Positions 36,260-44,659 of a stretch of 64,000 nt of DNA are shown here, piece by piece. The position numbers and the translations under genes are program-made. Location: NCBI RefSeq assembly GCF_006483455.1, contig NZ_PPPU01000004.1, forward strand, positions 1 to 64,000, read 5' to 3'. The DNA is from Methylomonas koyamae (GTDB taxonomy: Bacteria; Pseudomonadota; Gammaproteobacteria; Methylococcales; Methylomonadaceae). The notes beneath the pieces were generated by a model. The model had not been told where the DNA came from. It made no database searches and saw nothing but the letters and a program-made list of their open reading frames with translations. Position 1 is the first letter of the stretch. Each line of letters begins with the position of its first letter.

Positions 36260-36643
36260 TTAAGGTTTGATGGTGAATTCGAACTTGCCGGTAACGATGT
36301 GGGTATCTTCGGACACCACCCGGTAACGCACGGTATAGACGCCCGGCGCCAGCGTCGGCACGGTGGCGTGGATATTGGCGCCGTTGGTCAGGCTTTGCTC
36401 GACGTCGTGGTTGTCGACCCGTTTGCCGGTGCTATCGATCACGGCCAGCGCCTTGTACTCGCTGCGCACCGCGTCGTTAAACCACAAATCGATTTGCTTC
36501 GGCGATTCGGTCAGCGTCTCGTCCTTGGCCGGTTGCGACTTCACCAGAATCGCATGGGCAAAAACCGGTAACGGACTCAATAGCGCGAGCGCCAGCAAGC
36601 CGGGTTTTATTATTGTTGTTATGTCTAACTTGGGCATGACCAC
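36260..36643 (-). CDS. copC: CopC copper-binding protein
   Basis: A 127 aa periplasmic protein of the CopC family, which binds Cu(II) at its N-terminal histidine. After cleavage at VFA the mature chain starts HAILVKSQPAKDE, so His30 becomes residue 1 (histidine-brace position). SEDTHIVTG supplies Asp113 and His115, the other expected ligands. It therefore keeps the copper site that the sister CopC at 28453-28842 has lost. It heads a minus-strand operon with the anchored lipoprotein and the HupE/UreJ_2 gene. Confidence 0.9.
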   Translation of the reverse strand: MVMPKLDITTIIKPGLLALALLSPLPVFAHAILVKSQPAKDETLTESPKQIDLWFNDAVRSEYKALAVIDSTGKRVDNHDVEQSLTNGANIHATVPTLAPGVYTVRYRVVSEDTHIVTGKFEFTIKP

Positions 36644-36660
36644 CTCTTAAATTCGTGAAC

Positions 36661-37881
36661 TCATTGTAAAACGGCTGCCGACCAGACTTTGCCGGTCGGC
36701 GATTGCTCCAGCCACATCGCCAAAAACCCGTTCGGCGTCGCCACGATGCGCGGAAAGGATGCCGCGGCGGGCGACAATTGCCGGGCCGGTAACCAGCTGC
36801 GGCCGCTATCGGCCGATTCGCTGAAATAGACCCGCGAACCCTCCGGCCCCAATGCATCCCACACTGCCACCAATCGGCCGGAGCCGGCGGCAATATCGGC
36901 ATGGAACGCCGGGCCTTCGCCCAGACGTTGCGGCGGCGTCCAACTGGCGCCGTTATCGTTGGATTGCATATGATACAACCCAACCCGGTTTTCCGCGCCG
37001 GTCCAGACCACGCTGTGTAAAGTTCGGTCATCGGCCAGCGCCAAACCGCCGCCGTTGTGCGGGCAACCGTCGAACCGCCAATCGAAGGCGCCGACGCTGC
37101 CGGCCCGGCGCCAGGTTGCTCCCGCGTCGGCCGACTGTGCCAGTGCCATGTCGCGCGGCACCATATCTCGATACAACGCATTTATCCCGCCGTCCGCACC
37201 GGTCGCCAGGCGGTTCCAGCAACAGGAACAACTGGTGTCGTCTATGGTTTGCGCCAGTTCCCAATGTTGGCCGGCGTCGCTGGAGCGGGCATAACGCAGG
37301 CCTTGATAACCATTCTCGTCCCTGTCGTCCAGCCAGACGGCATGGAAGCGGCCGTCGGTGTCCGCCAGCAAATCGGGGTGGGACTGGTCGGCATCGCTGC
37401 CGGTCGGCTTGGCGCCGGCCGCCCAGGTTTGCCCGCCATCGCTGGAATAGGCGCTGGCCAGCGGCCCCATGCCAGGCAATTCGCCGGTGGCTTGCCAAAC
37501 CGCCAGCAGATTCTCGCCGCTGGCGGCGATCTGGATATCGTTGCCGGCTTTGGATTCGATCGGCCGGCCGGCGCTTGGCGCGATGGCTTGCGGCGCCGAC
37601 CAGTGTAAGCCGCCATCGTCGGAATGCAGGTAGGCAACAGAAGGCGTTTTAGTATCGGTGGCCGTCGCCAGGAAAACGGCATGCAGCCGGTTCCGGTCCA
37701 GGTACACATCGAAACTGGCGACATTTTGCAAGTGCAAGGCCGGCAGATCGACCGGCGCCGTTAGCGTCGCAGCCAGCGGCTTGGCGGCCGGTTGGCCAAG
37801 GCCGGGGATATCGCCGCAACCGGGCAATCCAACAACGCTAAATAGCGCAATCCAAAAATGAGCGGTCCTGGAATTCGGCAT
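36661..37881 (-). CDS. Asp-box (sialidase-like) beta-propeller lipoprotein with CSCC motif
   Basis: A 406 aa protein with lipobox VGLPGC (Cys22) and six Asp-box repeats (SDDGGLHW, SSDGGQTW, SSDAGQHW, SADAGATW, SNDNGASW, SADSGRSW), giving a six-bladed propeller. Near residue 215 TSCSCCWNR places three cysteines (218, 220, 221) on one blade, a possible metal site. The sialidase catalytic arginine triad is not evident, so hydrolase activity is doubtful. It lies 17 bases upstream of copC on the same strand, which suggests a periplasmic role in copper or related metal handling. Confidence 0.8.
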   Translation of the reverse strand: MPNSRTAHFWIALFSVVGLPGCGDIPGLGQPAAKPLAATLTAPVDLPALHLQNVASFDVYLDRNRLHAVFLATATDTKTPSVAYLHSDDGGLHWSAPQAIAPSAGRPIESKAGNDIQIAASGENLLAVWQATGELPGMGPLASAYSSDGGQTWAAGAKPTGSDADQSHPDLLADTDGRFHAVWLDDRDENGYQGLRYARSSDAGQHWELAQTIDDTSCSCCWNRLATGADGGINALYRDMVPRDMALAQSADAGATWRRAGSVGAFDWRFDGCPHNGGGLALADDRTLHSVVWTGAENRVGLYHMQSNDNGASWTPPQRLGEGPAFHADIAAGSGRLVAVWDALGPEGSRVYFSESADSGRSWLPARQLSPAAASFPRIVATPNGFLAMWLEQSPTGKVWSAAVLQ

Positions 37882-37989
37882 GGCCTAATAACGGGTTGAT
37901 CGAAAAGCGCCGATTACACCATATCGCGACCGAAAGCAGAATCGGCAAAGTGCTGCGTTTCCAACCATGGCCAGGCGGTCCAGATCACG

Positions 37990-39393
37990 CTAACCGGGGC
38001 TAGACTTAGCAAGCAAGCGCAGCCGGGCTTGCAAACCGCCCATCGCCGATTTGGCAAAGCCGATCTCGGCACCGTGCAACGCGACGATGCGCTGCGCGAT
38101 CGACAAGCCCAAGCCGCTGCCCTCGGCGGTATGCGCCGTTTCCACGCAACGGTAAAATCGCTGGCTCAGGCGTTCGTATTCGCCGTCGGCCACACCCGGC
38201 CCATCGTCGTCTACCGTAATCAAAACCCATCCCTCCTCACGGCCGCACGTGGTCCGCACCGCACCGCCTGCGGGAGTGTATTTGATGGCGTTATCCAGCA
38301 GATTGCGCAGCAGAATTTGCAGCAATTGCGGATTGGCTTCCACCGCCAGGCCGGCTTGGCCGTGCAGTTCAAGCTCGATATGCTTGGCGTGCGCCAGATG
38401 GTCCAGATCGGCCAGGGTATCGGCCAAAGTCTGATAGACGTCGACAGGCTGCATGGCGATGCCGGCTTGGTGTTGCACGCGGGATAAGGTCAACAGTTGC
38501 TGTACCAGATGCGTCATTCTGACCACGGCCTGCTGCGCCTTGGCGATGGCCTGGCTGCGCATGGCGGGATCGGTGGTTTTTTGCGCCACCTGCAATTGGG
38601 TTTGCAAGCCGGCCAGCGGGGTACGCAGTTCGTGCGAGGCGTCGGACGTAAAATTGCGTTCGTTGGCGAAGGCTTGTTCCAGCATCGCGAACAGGCTGTT
38701 GATTTGCTGCACCACCGGCCGCATCTCGTCCGGCAAGCCCTGTTCCGACAAAGGCTGCAGGTAGCCGGCCTCGCGGCTGGCCAGCTCTTGCTGCAAGCGG
38801 TTGACCGGCGACAGCGTGCGGCTGACGATCCACCAGATCACCAAGCCCAAGATCGGCAGAGCAATCAAGACCCCGACGATTTGCTGGCCGGCGATACTCT
38901 CCACCAATTGCCGGCGGATATCCTCGCGCTGGCCGACGTGGATTACGTACTCGCCGTTTTCGCTACTCAGACTGAAGACGTGCCAGAGCTGTTCGTTGAT
39001 TTGCGTTTCGCTGTAGCCGTTACGGGTCAGCGACAAGGCGAACTCCGGCGCGCTCTCCGAGCGCAGGATCACGCCGTCTTTCACCGAACGCAATTGGAAG
39101 GCGATCTTGCGTTCGTATTTATGGCCGAGAATCGGCGTGTCGAATAGCTCGGGAGTTTTCTCGCGCTCCCACAATTTGGTCAGAGCCCGCTGGCGCAGCA
39201 TGTTTTCGACGAAGGCGTGCACCACCCGCGCCGATTGCGCCAATTCGGCATTGAACAGTTCGGCGATTTCGTCGCGGGTTTGCCGGTAATTGATATACGC
39301 GGTGGCGCCCCAGACCAGCAGCAAAGAGGACAGCAGCGACAGCAATAGCTGCTTTTTCAACGAACGCGGCGCCAACCGCAGGCGTTTGGCCAT
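37990..39393 (-). CDS. two-component sensor histidine kinase, QseC/PmrB-like
   Basis: A 467 aa inner-membrane kinase: first helix near residues 16-36, a periplasmic 2CSK_N-like sensor domain, second helix near 170-190, HAMP linker, then the HisKA box TSDASHELRTPLAGLQTQL with the phospho-His, and the ATPase domain (NLLDNAIKYTP, VDDDGPGV, GSGLGLSIAQRI). It overlaps the response-regulator gene by one base in a TGATG arrangement. Its signal is unknown; the neighbouring metal island makes a metal signal possible. Confidence 0.93.
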   Translation of the reverse strand: MAKRLRLAPRSLKKQLLLSLLSSLLLVWGATAYINYRQTRDEIAELFNAELAQSARVVHAFVENMLRQRALTKLWEREKTPELFDTPILGHKYERKIAFQLRSVKDGVILRSESAPEFALSLTRNGYSETQINEQLWHVFSLSSENGEYVIHVGQREDIRRQLVESIAGQQIVGVLIALPILGLVIWWIVSRTLSPVNRLQQELASREAGYLQPLSEQGLPDEMRPVVQQINSLFAMLEQAFANERNFTSDASHELRTPLAGLQTQLQVAQKTTDPAMRSQAIAKAQQAVVRMTHLVQQLLTLSRVQHQAGIAMQPVDVYQTLADTLADLDHLAHAKHIELELHGQAGLAVEANPQLLQILLRNLLDNAIKYTPAGGAVRTTCGREEGWVLITVDDDGPGVADGEYERLSQRFYRCVETAHTAEGSGLGLSIAQRIVALHGAEIGFAKSAMGGLQARLRLLAKSSPG

Positions 39394-40052
39394 CAGTTGT
39401 CGTCGATGATGTAGCCGACGCCGCGGATGGTACGGATCAAATTGGTATCGAGTTTTTTCCGCAAATGGTGGATATGCACCTCGACTGCGTTGCTCTCCAC
39501 CTCCGAACCCCAGGCGTAAAGCGCTTCTTCCAGGCGGGCCCGGGAAATCACCTGGCCGACGTGGCTGATCAGATAACTGAGCACTTCGAACTCTTTTTGC
39601 GCCAGATCGACCGGCTGGCCTTGGTAGAACACCTGGTGCGCGGCCGGATCGACCGTAACACCCTTGTGCTCCAGCAACGGCAGGCTATGGCCTTCGTGGC
39701 GGCGGGCCAGCGCGCGCAAGCGGGCGCAAATCTCGGCCAAGTCGAAGGGCTTGGCGACGAAATCGTCGGCACCGCTATCCAGCAGCGCTACCCGTTCGGC
39801 AATGCCGTCGCGGGCGGTCAACACCAACACCGGCGTGCTGTCCTTGCGCCGGCGCAGGTTTTTCAGAACCGTCATGCCGTCCATCCGCGGCAGATTCAGA
39901 TCCAGCACGATCAGGTCGTAATGGTTCAGCTTCAATGCCTCGTCGGCCTGGGCGCCGTCGGTCAGCCAGTCGACCGCGTAGCCTTCCAAGGTCAGGCCGG
40001 CCTTCAGGCCGTCGCCTAAAATGGCATCGTCTTCTACCAATAACAATCGCAT
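39393..40052 (-). CDS. OmpR-family response regulator, QseB/PmrA-like
   Basis: A 219 aa regulator with a receiver domain (LLLVEDDAILGDGL, phospho-Asp in LIVLDLNLPRMDG, VLVLTARD) and a winged-helix DNA-binding domain (AQKEFEVLSYL, NAVEVHIHHLRKKLD, IRTIRGVGYI). It is the partner of the kinase at 37990-39393. The ATG at 40052 starts the receiver in the normal way; an in-frame ATG at 40097 would add 15 unrelated residues. Unlike the broken regulator at 32370-32916, it is intact. Confidence 0.94.
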   Translation of the reverse strand: MRLLLVEDDAILGDGLKAGLTLEGYAVDWLTDGAQADEALKLNHYDLIVLDLNLPRMDGMTVLKNLRRRKDSTPVLVLTARDGIAERVALLDSGADDFVAKPFDLAEICARLRALARRHEGHSLPLLEHKGVTVDPAAHQVFYQGQPVDLAQKEFEVLSYLISHVGQVISRARLEEALYAWGSEVESNAVEVHIHHLRKKLDTNLIRTIRGVGYIIDDN

Positions 40053-40159
40053 GATTCGTCCACCTGTGCCGGATTCAATTGCGCGGCATTGTAGCAAGGA
40101 ATTTACCGGTGATCGTGCCGGGCCCCGCCAGAGCGGCGTGGGGGAGAAAGAATGGTGGT

Positions 40160-40480
40160 TTAGCGTTGCAATTGAGCCAAGCGGGCTTGGGCAGCGGCGG
40201 CAAATTCGCTGCCGGCTTGTTTATCGAGGATCTGGCGCAGCACGGCGGCACTGTTATGGCCCAGCAACTCGATGGCCCTGAGCCTGACCGAGGCATGGTG
40301 CGCGTTCAACGCGGCCAATTCGGTCAGATAGGGACTGGCGCCGTTCAATAATTTCAGGATCACCCGTTCCGGATCTTCGGTGAACAGGTCGCGCACCAAC
40401 TCACCGTATTGCTCCTGCAAACGAATCAGTTCCCGGCGATCGAGTTTCTTCGGTTCGGTGGGATCGTCGCAGCAGGCCAT
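40160..40480 (-). CDS. hypothetical HEAT-like protein
   Basis: A 106 aa cytosolic protein, mainly helical. Repeated stretches such as HHASVRLRAIELLGHNS and ILDKQAGSEFAAAAQARLAQLQ resemble HEAT-type repeats. The CC near the N-terminus (MACCDD) could hold a metal or cluster. It follows the [2Fe-2S] protein gene by 5 bases, so the two are cotranscribed. No function is known to me. Confidence 0.6.
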   Translation of the reverse strand: MACCDDPTEPKKLDRRELIRLQEQYGELVRDLFTEDPERVILKLLNGASPYLTELAALNAHHASVRLRAIELLGHNSAAVLRQILDKQAGSEFAAAAQARLAQLQR

Positions 40481-40485
40481 CCGAA

Positions 40486-40686
40486 TCAGCCCTCTTGGCT
40501 ATACGCGGCGATCAATTGCTGAAACTCGAACTCGCAGCCGCCGCACCCCGACGCGGCGCCGGTGATGCGGGAGATACGCTCCGGATCGGTAACGCCGTCG
40601 TCGAGCAGTTGCTTGATTTGTTGAGCGGTGGTGCCGCTGCAGTAGCAGATTACGTCGTCTATTACGTCGGCTTGATTATCGGACAT
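40486..40686 (-). CDS. BFD-like [2Fe-2S]-binding protein
   Basis: A 66 aa protein with the four-cysteine pattern of bacterioferritin-associated ferredoxin: CYCSG near residue 15 and GCGGCEFEF near residue 48. These bind a [2Fe-2S] cluster. The BFD domain also occurs in larger enzymes; here it stands alone. No bacterioferritin gene is nearby, so the electron partner is not known. It is followed by the HEAT-like gene. Confidence 0.85.
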   Translation of the reverse strand: MSDNQADVIDDVICYCSGTTAQQIKQLLDDGVTDPERISRITGAASGCGGCEFEFQQLIAAYSQEG

Positions 40687-40700
40687 GGGGCGGGACTTGA

Positions 40701-40913
40701 TCAGGCTGCAACTTCGAGATACTCGACAATACTGGTCGGCAACGGAATCGGTAAACCGTCTTCCCTGAGGCCCTGGATATGGAATGCGATCGCCAAGCGA
40801 ATTTCACGTTCAACTTCTTCCACACTCTGCCCGGTAGCGACACAGCCCGGTAAATCGGGCACATAGGCCGAGTAGTTCTGCTCGACTTTTTCAACGACAA
40901 CGGCATAACGCAT
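40701..40913 (-). CDS. hicB: HicB-family antitoxin
   Basis: A 70 aa protein with the partly degraded RNase H fold of HicB: MRYAVVVEKVEQNYSAYVPD, then LPGCVATGQSVEEVEREI. It lacks a C-terminal DNA-binding domain, so it is the short form. It follows hicA by 4 bases. It should neutralise HicA by direct binding. Confidence 0.88.
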   Translation of the reverse strand: MRYAVVVEKVEQNYSAYVPDLPGCVATGQSVEEVEREIRLAIAFHIQGLREDGLPIPLPTSIVEYLEVAA

Positions 40914-40917
40914 CGTT

Positions 40918-41106
40918 TTACTCCTTTAATCCTGCTTGCTTCAGAATGCTGTTTAACGTTCCAGGCGCCAAATCATCGCTTGGTTTTCCCGCGACGGTAA
41001 CGCGGCCGATTTTACTGGGATGCTTAAACTGGCGATGGCTGCCACGGGTAGCTATCAGAACCCAACCGTCGACTTGCAATCGGTTCAAAATTTCGCTGAC
41101 TTTCAT
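40918..41106 (-). CDS. hicA: HicA-family mRNA interferase toxin
   Basis: A 62 aa double-stranded-RNA-binding-fold toxin. The motif GSHRQFKHP carries the catalytic His, followed by TVAGKPSDDLAPGTLNSIL. The ATG at 41106 fits the family; a longer start at 41121 would add five residues. As in most hicAB loci the toxin gene comes first. It cleaves mRNA when free of HicB. Confidence 0.88.
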   Translation of the reverse strand: MKVSEILNRLQVDGWVLIATRGSHRQFKHPSKIGRVTVAGKPSDDLAPGTLNSILKQAGLKE

Positions 41107-41157
41107 CGGACATCTTAGCAACGATTGTCGGCTTACATCCTACCGTGCTTCCTCGGC

Positions 41158-41463
41158 TCAAAGGTAGGTCGGATTGACACAGCCCAAACCGACAAGTTCG
41201 GCCCGAATTTTTGAGGCATATCCTATCTCTTTCAAGGGATCACGCCCGAACCAAGGGGCCTTGGCCGTCACGAATTTCTTAATCAGTAAAGCGGCCAAGC
41301 TCAACAGGAAAACTGCCAGCAGAAACCACCCCAAAGCATTCACCAGCTTCGACGCACTCTGTTCGGAACAGCCCGCTTTCCTTAAAATGAATTTCAGGCA
41401 TAACCCGACGAACTCGACCAGCAAGATCAATAGATCCAGAATGACCGATACAGCTTCGAACAC
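41158..41463 (-). CDS. hypothetical membrane protein
   Basis: A 101 aa protein with two hydrophobic helices (about residues 5-28 and 43-64) and a short basic/polar tail. I do not recognise it. It starts 9 bases after the thiSG stop codon on the same strand but shows no functional link to thiamine synthesis. Coding status is likely but not certain. Confidence 0.5.
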   Translation of the reverse strand: MFEAVSVILDLLILLVEFVGLCLKFILRKAGCSEQSASKLVNALGWFLLAVFLLSLAALLIKKFVTAKAPWFGRDPLKEIGYASKIRAELVGLGCVNPTYL

Positions 41464-41472
41464 CAGTCGGCG

Positions 41473-42450
41473 CTACAAAAACAACCCATCAATCGGTGAC
41501 GACGCCGAAGCGAAGCGCTTACGCGGCATGCGTCCGGCCAGGAAGGCTTCACGGCCGGCTTCGATACCTTTTTTCATCGCCGAGGCCATCAGCACCGGAT
41601 TCTTCGCAGCGGCAATCGCGGTATTCATCAACACGCCGTCGCAGCCCAGTTCCATCGCAATCGCCGCATCGGACGCGGTGCCGACGCCGGCGTCGACCAA
41701 AATCGGCACCTTGGCGTTTTCGACGATGGTCAAAATGTTGTATGGGTTGCGGATGCCCAAGCCGGAGCCGATCGGCGCGGCCAGCGGCATCACTGCGACG
41801 CAGCCGATTTCTTCCAAGCGTTTGGCGGCGATCGGGTCGTCGTTGGTATACACCATCACATCGAAACCGTCCCTGACCAGCAATTCGGCGGCGACGTAGG
41901 TTTCGGCGACGTCGGGAAACAACGTCAATTGGTCGGCCAACACTTCCAGCTTGACCAGCTTATGCCCGCCCAGCAGTTCCCGCGCCAAACGGCAGGTGCG
42001 GACCGCGTCGTCGGCAGTGTAGCAGCCGGCGGTATTGGGCAGGATGGTGTATTTGTCCGGTGAAATCACGTCCAGCAAGTTGGGCTCGCCGGGATTCTGG
42101 CCGATATTGGTGCGGCGAATCGCTACGGTGACGATCTCGGCGCCGCTGGCTTCCGTGGCCAGCCGGGTCTCTTCCAGATCTTTGTATTTGCCGGTGCCGA
42201 CCAGCAAGCGCGAGCGATATTGTTTGCCGGCCAGCGTGAAAAAATCCTCCTGGCCGCCGCCGATGGCTTGGACGATCTCCAGCCTGTCGTCGTTTTGCAG
42301 GCGCTGCGTCGCATGCTGGGTGTAAGGCAGGATTTCCTTGTTCAATTCGACCGCGATGCGTTTGCCGGCCAAGCCCAGCTCGGCAATCAGATCGGCAACG
42401 GTGGCGTTTTCGCCGATTTCCCGGCTGTCGCCGTTTACCAGTATTTTCAT
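41473..42450 (-). CDS. thiG: ThiS-ThiG fusion: sulfur carrier and thiazole synthase
   Basis: A 325 aa protein in which ThiS (residues 1-66) is fused to ThiG (from about residue 67). ThiS ends in VQAIGGG, where the free C-terminal Gly-Gly would normally become the thiocarboxylate; here [10 protein letters not shown] follows without a stop. ThiG has GTGKYKD, the catalytic Lys in [22 protein letters not shown] and the thiazole-binding [11 protein letters not shown]. It makes thiazole phosphate for thiamine. Similar fused proteins are annotated in other bacteria. It lies 4 bases after aroG. No thiamine riboswitch is visible just upstream. Confidence 0.92.
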   Translation of the reverse strand: MKILVNGDSREIGENATVADLIAELGLAGKRIAVELNKEILPYTQHATQRLQNDDRLEIVQAIGGGQEDFFTLAGKQYRSRLLVGTGKYKDLEETRLATEASGAEIVTVAIRRTNIGQNPGEPNLLDVISPDKYTILPNTAGCYTADDAVRTCRLARELLGGHKLVKLEVLADQLTLFPDVAETYVAAELLVRDGFDVMVYTNDDPIAAKRLEEIGCVAVMPLAAPIGSGLGIRNPYNILTIVENAKVPILVDAGVGTASDAAIAMELGCDGVLMNTAIAAAKNPVLMASAMKKGIEAGREAFLAGRMPRKRFASASSPIDGLFL

Positions 42451-42454
42451 GAAT

Positions 42455-43534
42455 TTAAGCCTTGTGAGTATGGGCAGTGCGGCGGCGTTGCACGGCACCG
42501 GCCAGATGGTGTAACAATTCTGTGCTGTCCTCCCAGCACAGGCAGGCGTCGGTGATGCTTTGGCCGTAGACCAGCGGCTTGCCCTCTTCGACATCCTGGC
42601 GGCCGCCGACCAGGTGGCTTTCCACCATCGCGCCGATGATGCGTTTGTCGCCGCCGCGGATTTGATCGGCCACATCCTGGCCGACCAAGATTTGCCGCTC
42701 GTATTTTTTCGAGCTGTTGGCGTGGCTGAAGTCGATCATGATATTCGGCCGCAAACCGGCTGCGACCAAACCTTCGGCGACTTGCTCTACGCTGACTTCG
42801 TCGTAATTCGGCCGATTGTTGCCGCCGCGCAGGATGATGTGGGCGTCTTCGTTGCCGCGGGTGGAAAAAATCGCCGAGCGGCCTTCCTTGGTCAAGGACA
42901 GAAAATGGTGCGGGCTCATCGCCGCATTAATCGCATCGATCGCAATCTTGATCCCGCCGTCGGTCGCGTTTTTGAAGCCGACCGGGCAGGACAAGCCGGA
43001 GGCCAGCTCCCGGTGTACCTGGCTCTCGGTGGTGCGGGCACCGATCGCGCCCCAGGAAATCAGGTCCGACACGTATTGGGGCGTGATCAAATCCAGATAC
43101 TCGGTCGCCGCCGGCACCCCCAGATTATTGACGTCCAGCAAGACCTGGCGCGCCAGTCGCAATCCTTTATTAATGTTGAAACTGGAGTTCAAATCGGGAT
43201 CGTTGATCAAGCCTTTCCAACCGACCGTGGTGCGCGGCTTTTCGAAATAGACCCGCATCACGATTACCAAATCGTTTTGCAGCGCATCCATTTCCTGTTT
43301 CAAACGCTGCGCATACTCCACCGCGGCCTTGGGATCGTGTATCGAGCAGGGGCCGATGATGACCAGCAGCCTGTCGTCTTCACCGGTCAAAATGTTATGA
43401 ATTGCCGCCCGCGTTTTCAGGATATTGGCTGCCGCGAATTCTGTCATCGGAATTTCTTCATGAACCTGAATCGGCGCTACCACGTCCTTGGTTTCGCAAA
43501 TTCTCAAATCATCGGTGTTATAGTTGGTAGACAT
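42455..43534 (-). CDS. aroG: 3-deoxy-7-phosphoheptulonate (DAHP) synthase, class I
   Basis: A 359 aa first enzyme of the shikimate pathway, joining phosphoenolpyruvate and erythrose 4-phosphate. Motifs: [51 protein letters not shown] and [14 protein letters not shown], which hold the metal and substrate ligands. It is the type I alpha family (AroF/G/H), usually feedback-inhibited by an aromatic amino acid; which one is not evident. The start is the ATG at 43534; an earlier ATG at 43546 adds four residues. Confidence 0.95.
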   Translation of the reverse strand: MSTNYNTDDLRICETKDVVAPIQVHEEIPMTEFAAANILKTRAAIHNILTGEDDRLLVIIGPCSIHDPKAAVEYAQRLKQEMDALQNDLVIVMRVYFEKPRTTVGWKGLINDPDLNSSFNINKGLRLARQVLLDVNNLGVPAATEYLDLITPQYVSDLISWGAIGARTTESQVHRELASGLSCPVGFKNATDGGIKIAIDAINAAMSPHHFLSLTKEGRSAIFSTRGNEDAHIILRGGNNRPNYDEVSVEQVAEGLVAAGLRPNIMIDFSHANSSKKYERQILVGQDVADQIRGGDKRIIGAMVESHLVGGRQDVEEGKPLVYGQSITDACLCWEDSTELLHHLAGAVQRRRTAHTHKA

Positions 43535-43639
43535 GACGCTTAGCAATGAGCTTTCGGTAGGTGAATTTAAACGGTTATTTTAACCATTTTGCCGGCAAGA
43601 TGTTGCAAACTAAGCTCAATCCGACCCGAGACCATCACC

Positions 43640-44434
43640 ATGACAGAAGAAAGAGCCATTAAACGTTGCTTGACGGTTTGTTTGGCGCAATCGTTCCGTT
43701 TTTCGGCGCTACGGGAAAAACTGCTGGAAACCACCCGCGCCCAATTGTTCCGCAATGCATTGATCATCGATTACAAAACCGGCTACGCGATCGTGTTCGC
43801 TTACGGTGTGATGGTGTGCTGGAATCTGAATCTGGACGACCGCCGCAGTTTGCAGGAATTGTTACTGGATTACGCCATCAAGCCGGACGACGAACCGCAG
43901 GAAGACAACTTCAGCTACGAAGTGGGTTGCGAGCAGGACCGGTTCCAGCACGACCATATCGAATTGCAATCGGCGGACGTCAAAGTGCTGCTGGCGTTGT
44001 CGCATGCGATGGCGCAGTCGATCAAACTGGCGGCCTTCGAAGGTAACGCCATCGACACGATCCGGACCACCAGCCACTTGCCGCAGTCGTTGGCCCGGGA
44101 AGGCACTATCAAACTGAACCGCAAGGCCATGGCCAAAATCCGCGGCAAGTTGTTCTTGACCAAGAGCGACATCATTCTCAACTACGACCTGCTCGATACG
44201 CCGGAATTTTTCTGGGAACACCCGGAATACCAAGGCATTTATTCGATGGCGGCGAATTATCTGGAAATCCAGCCGCGCACCGACGTATTGTCAAAAAAGT
44301 TGGAGACAATCCACGAGCTGCTGGAGATGCTGGCCGACGAGCAGAAACACCAGCATTCGTCGACCTTGGAATGGATCATCATTTGGCTGATTGCCGTGGA
44401 AATTGTGATGTCGATATTGGATAAGCTGTTTTGA
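43640..44434 (+). CDS. RMD1/YagE (DUF155) family protein
   Basis: A 264 aa protein of the RMD1 family. The body has the typical pattern FEGNAIDTIRTTSHLPQSLA and GKLFLTKSDIILNYDLLDTPEFFWEHP, and it ends in a single C-terminal membrane helix (TLEWIIIWLIAVEIVMSIL). In yeast RMD1 relates to meiosis and microtubules; the bacterial role is unknown. The ATG at 43640 begins MTEERA; earlier frame codons overlap the aroG promoter area. It diverges from aroG. Confidence 0.8.
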   Translation: MTEERAIKRCLTVCLAQSFRFSALREKLLETTRAQLFRNALIIDYKTGYAIVFAYGVMVCWNLNLDDRRSLQELLLDYAIKPDDEPQEDNFSYEVGCEQDRFQHDHIELQSADVKVLLALSHAMAQSIKLAAFEGNAIDTIRTTSHLPQSLAREGTIKLNRKAMAKIRGKLFLTKSDIILNYDLLDTPEFFWEHPEYQGIYSMAANYLEIQPRTDVLSKKLETIHELLEMLADEQKHQHSSTLEWIIIWLIAVEIVMSILDKLF

Positions 44435-44659
44435 TTTAGCCACTACAGTTACCGCGTACGAACCGGCAGCCTTGGTAGCGCGACCATTCCGCAACGAGCG
44501 CTTTGCCGCAAATCAACGGTTGACGCATACCATCGGGCAAGAGGATAATCGCATTACCAATTATCTAACATAGAGTCAAGTAGCAAGCTTCTAACTTTGT
44601 TAAGGAATGTTGATTCAGTAGCAACAAAACCGAAATATTTCGAAATTTAAGGAAAAATC

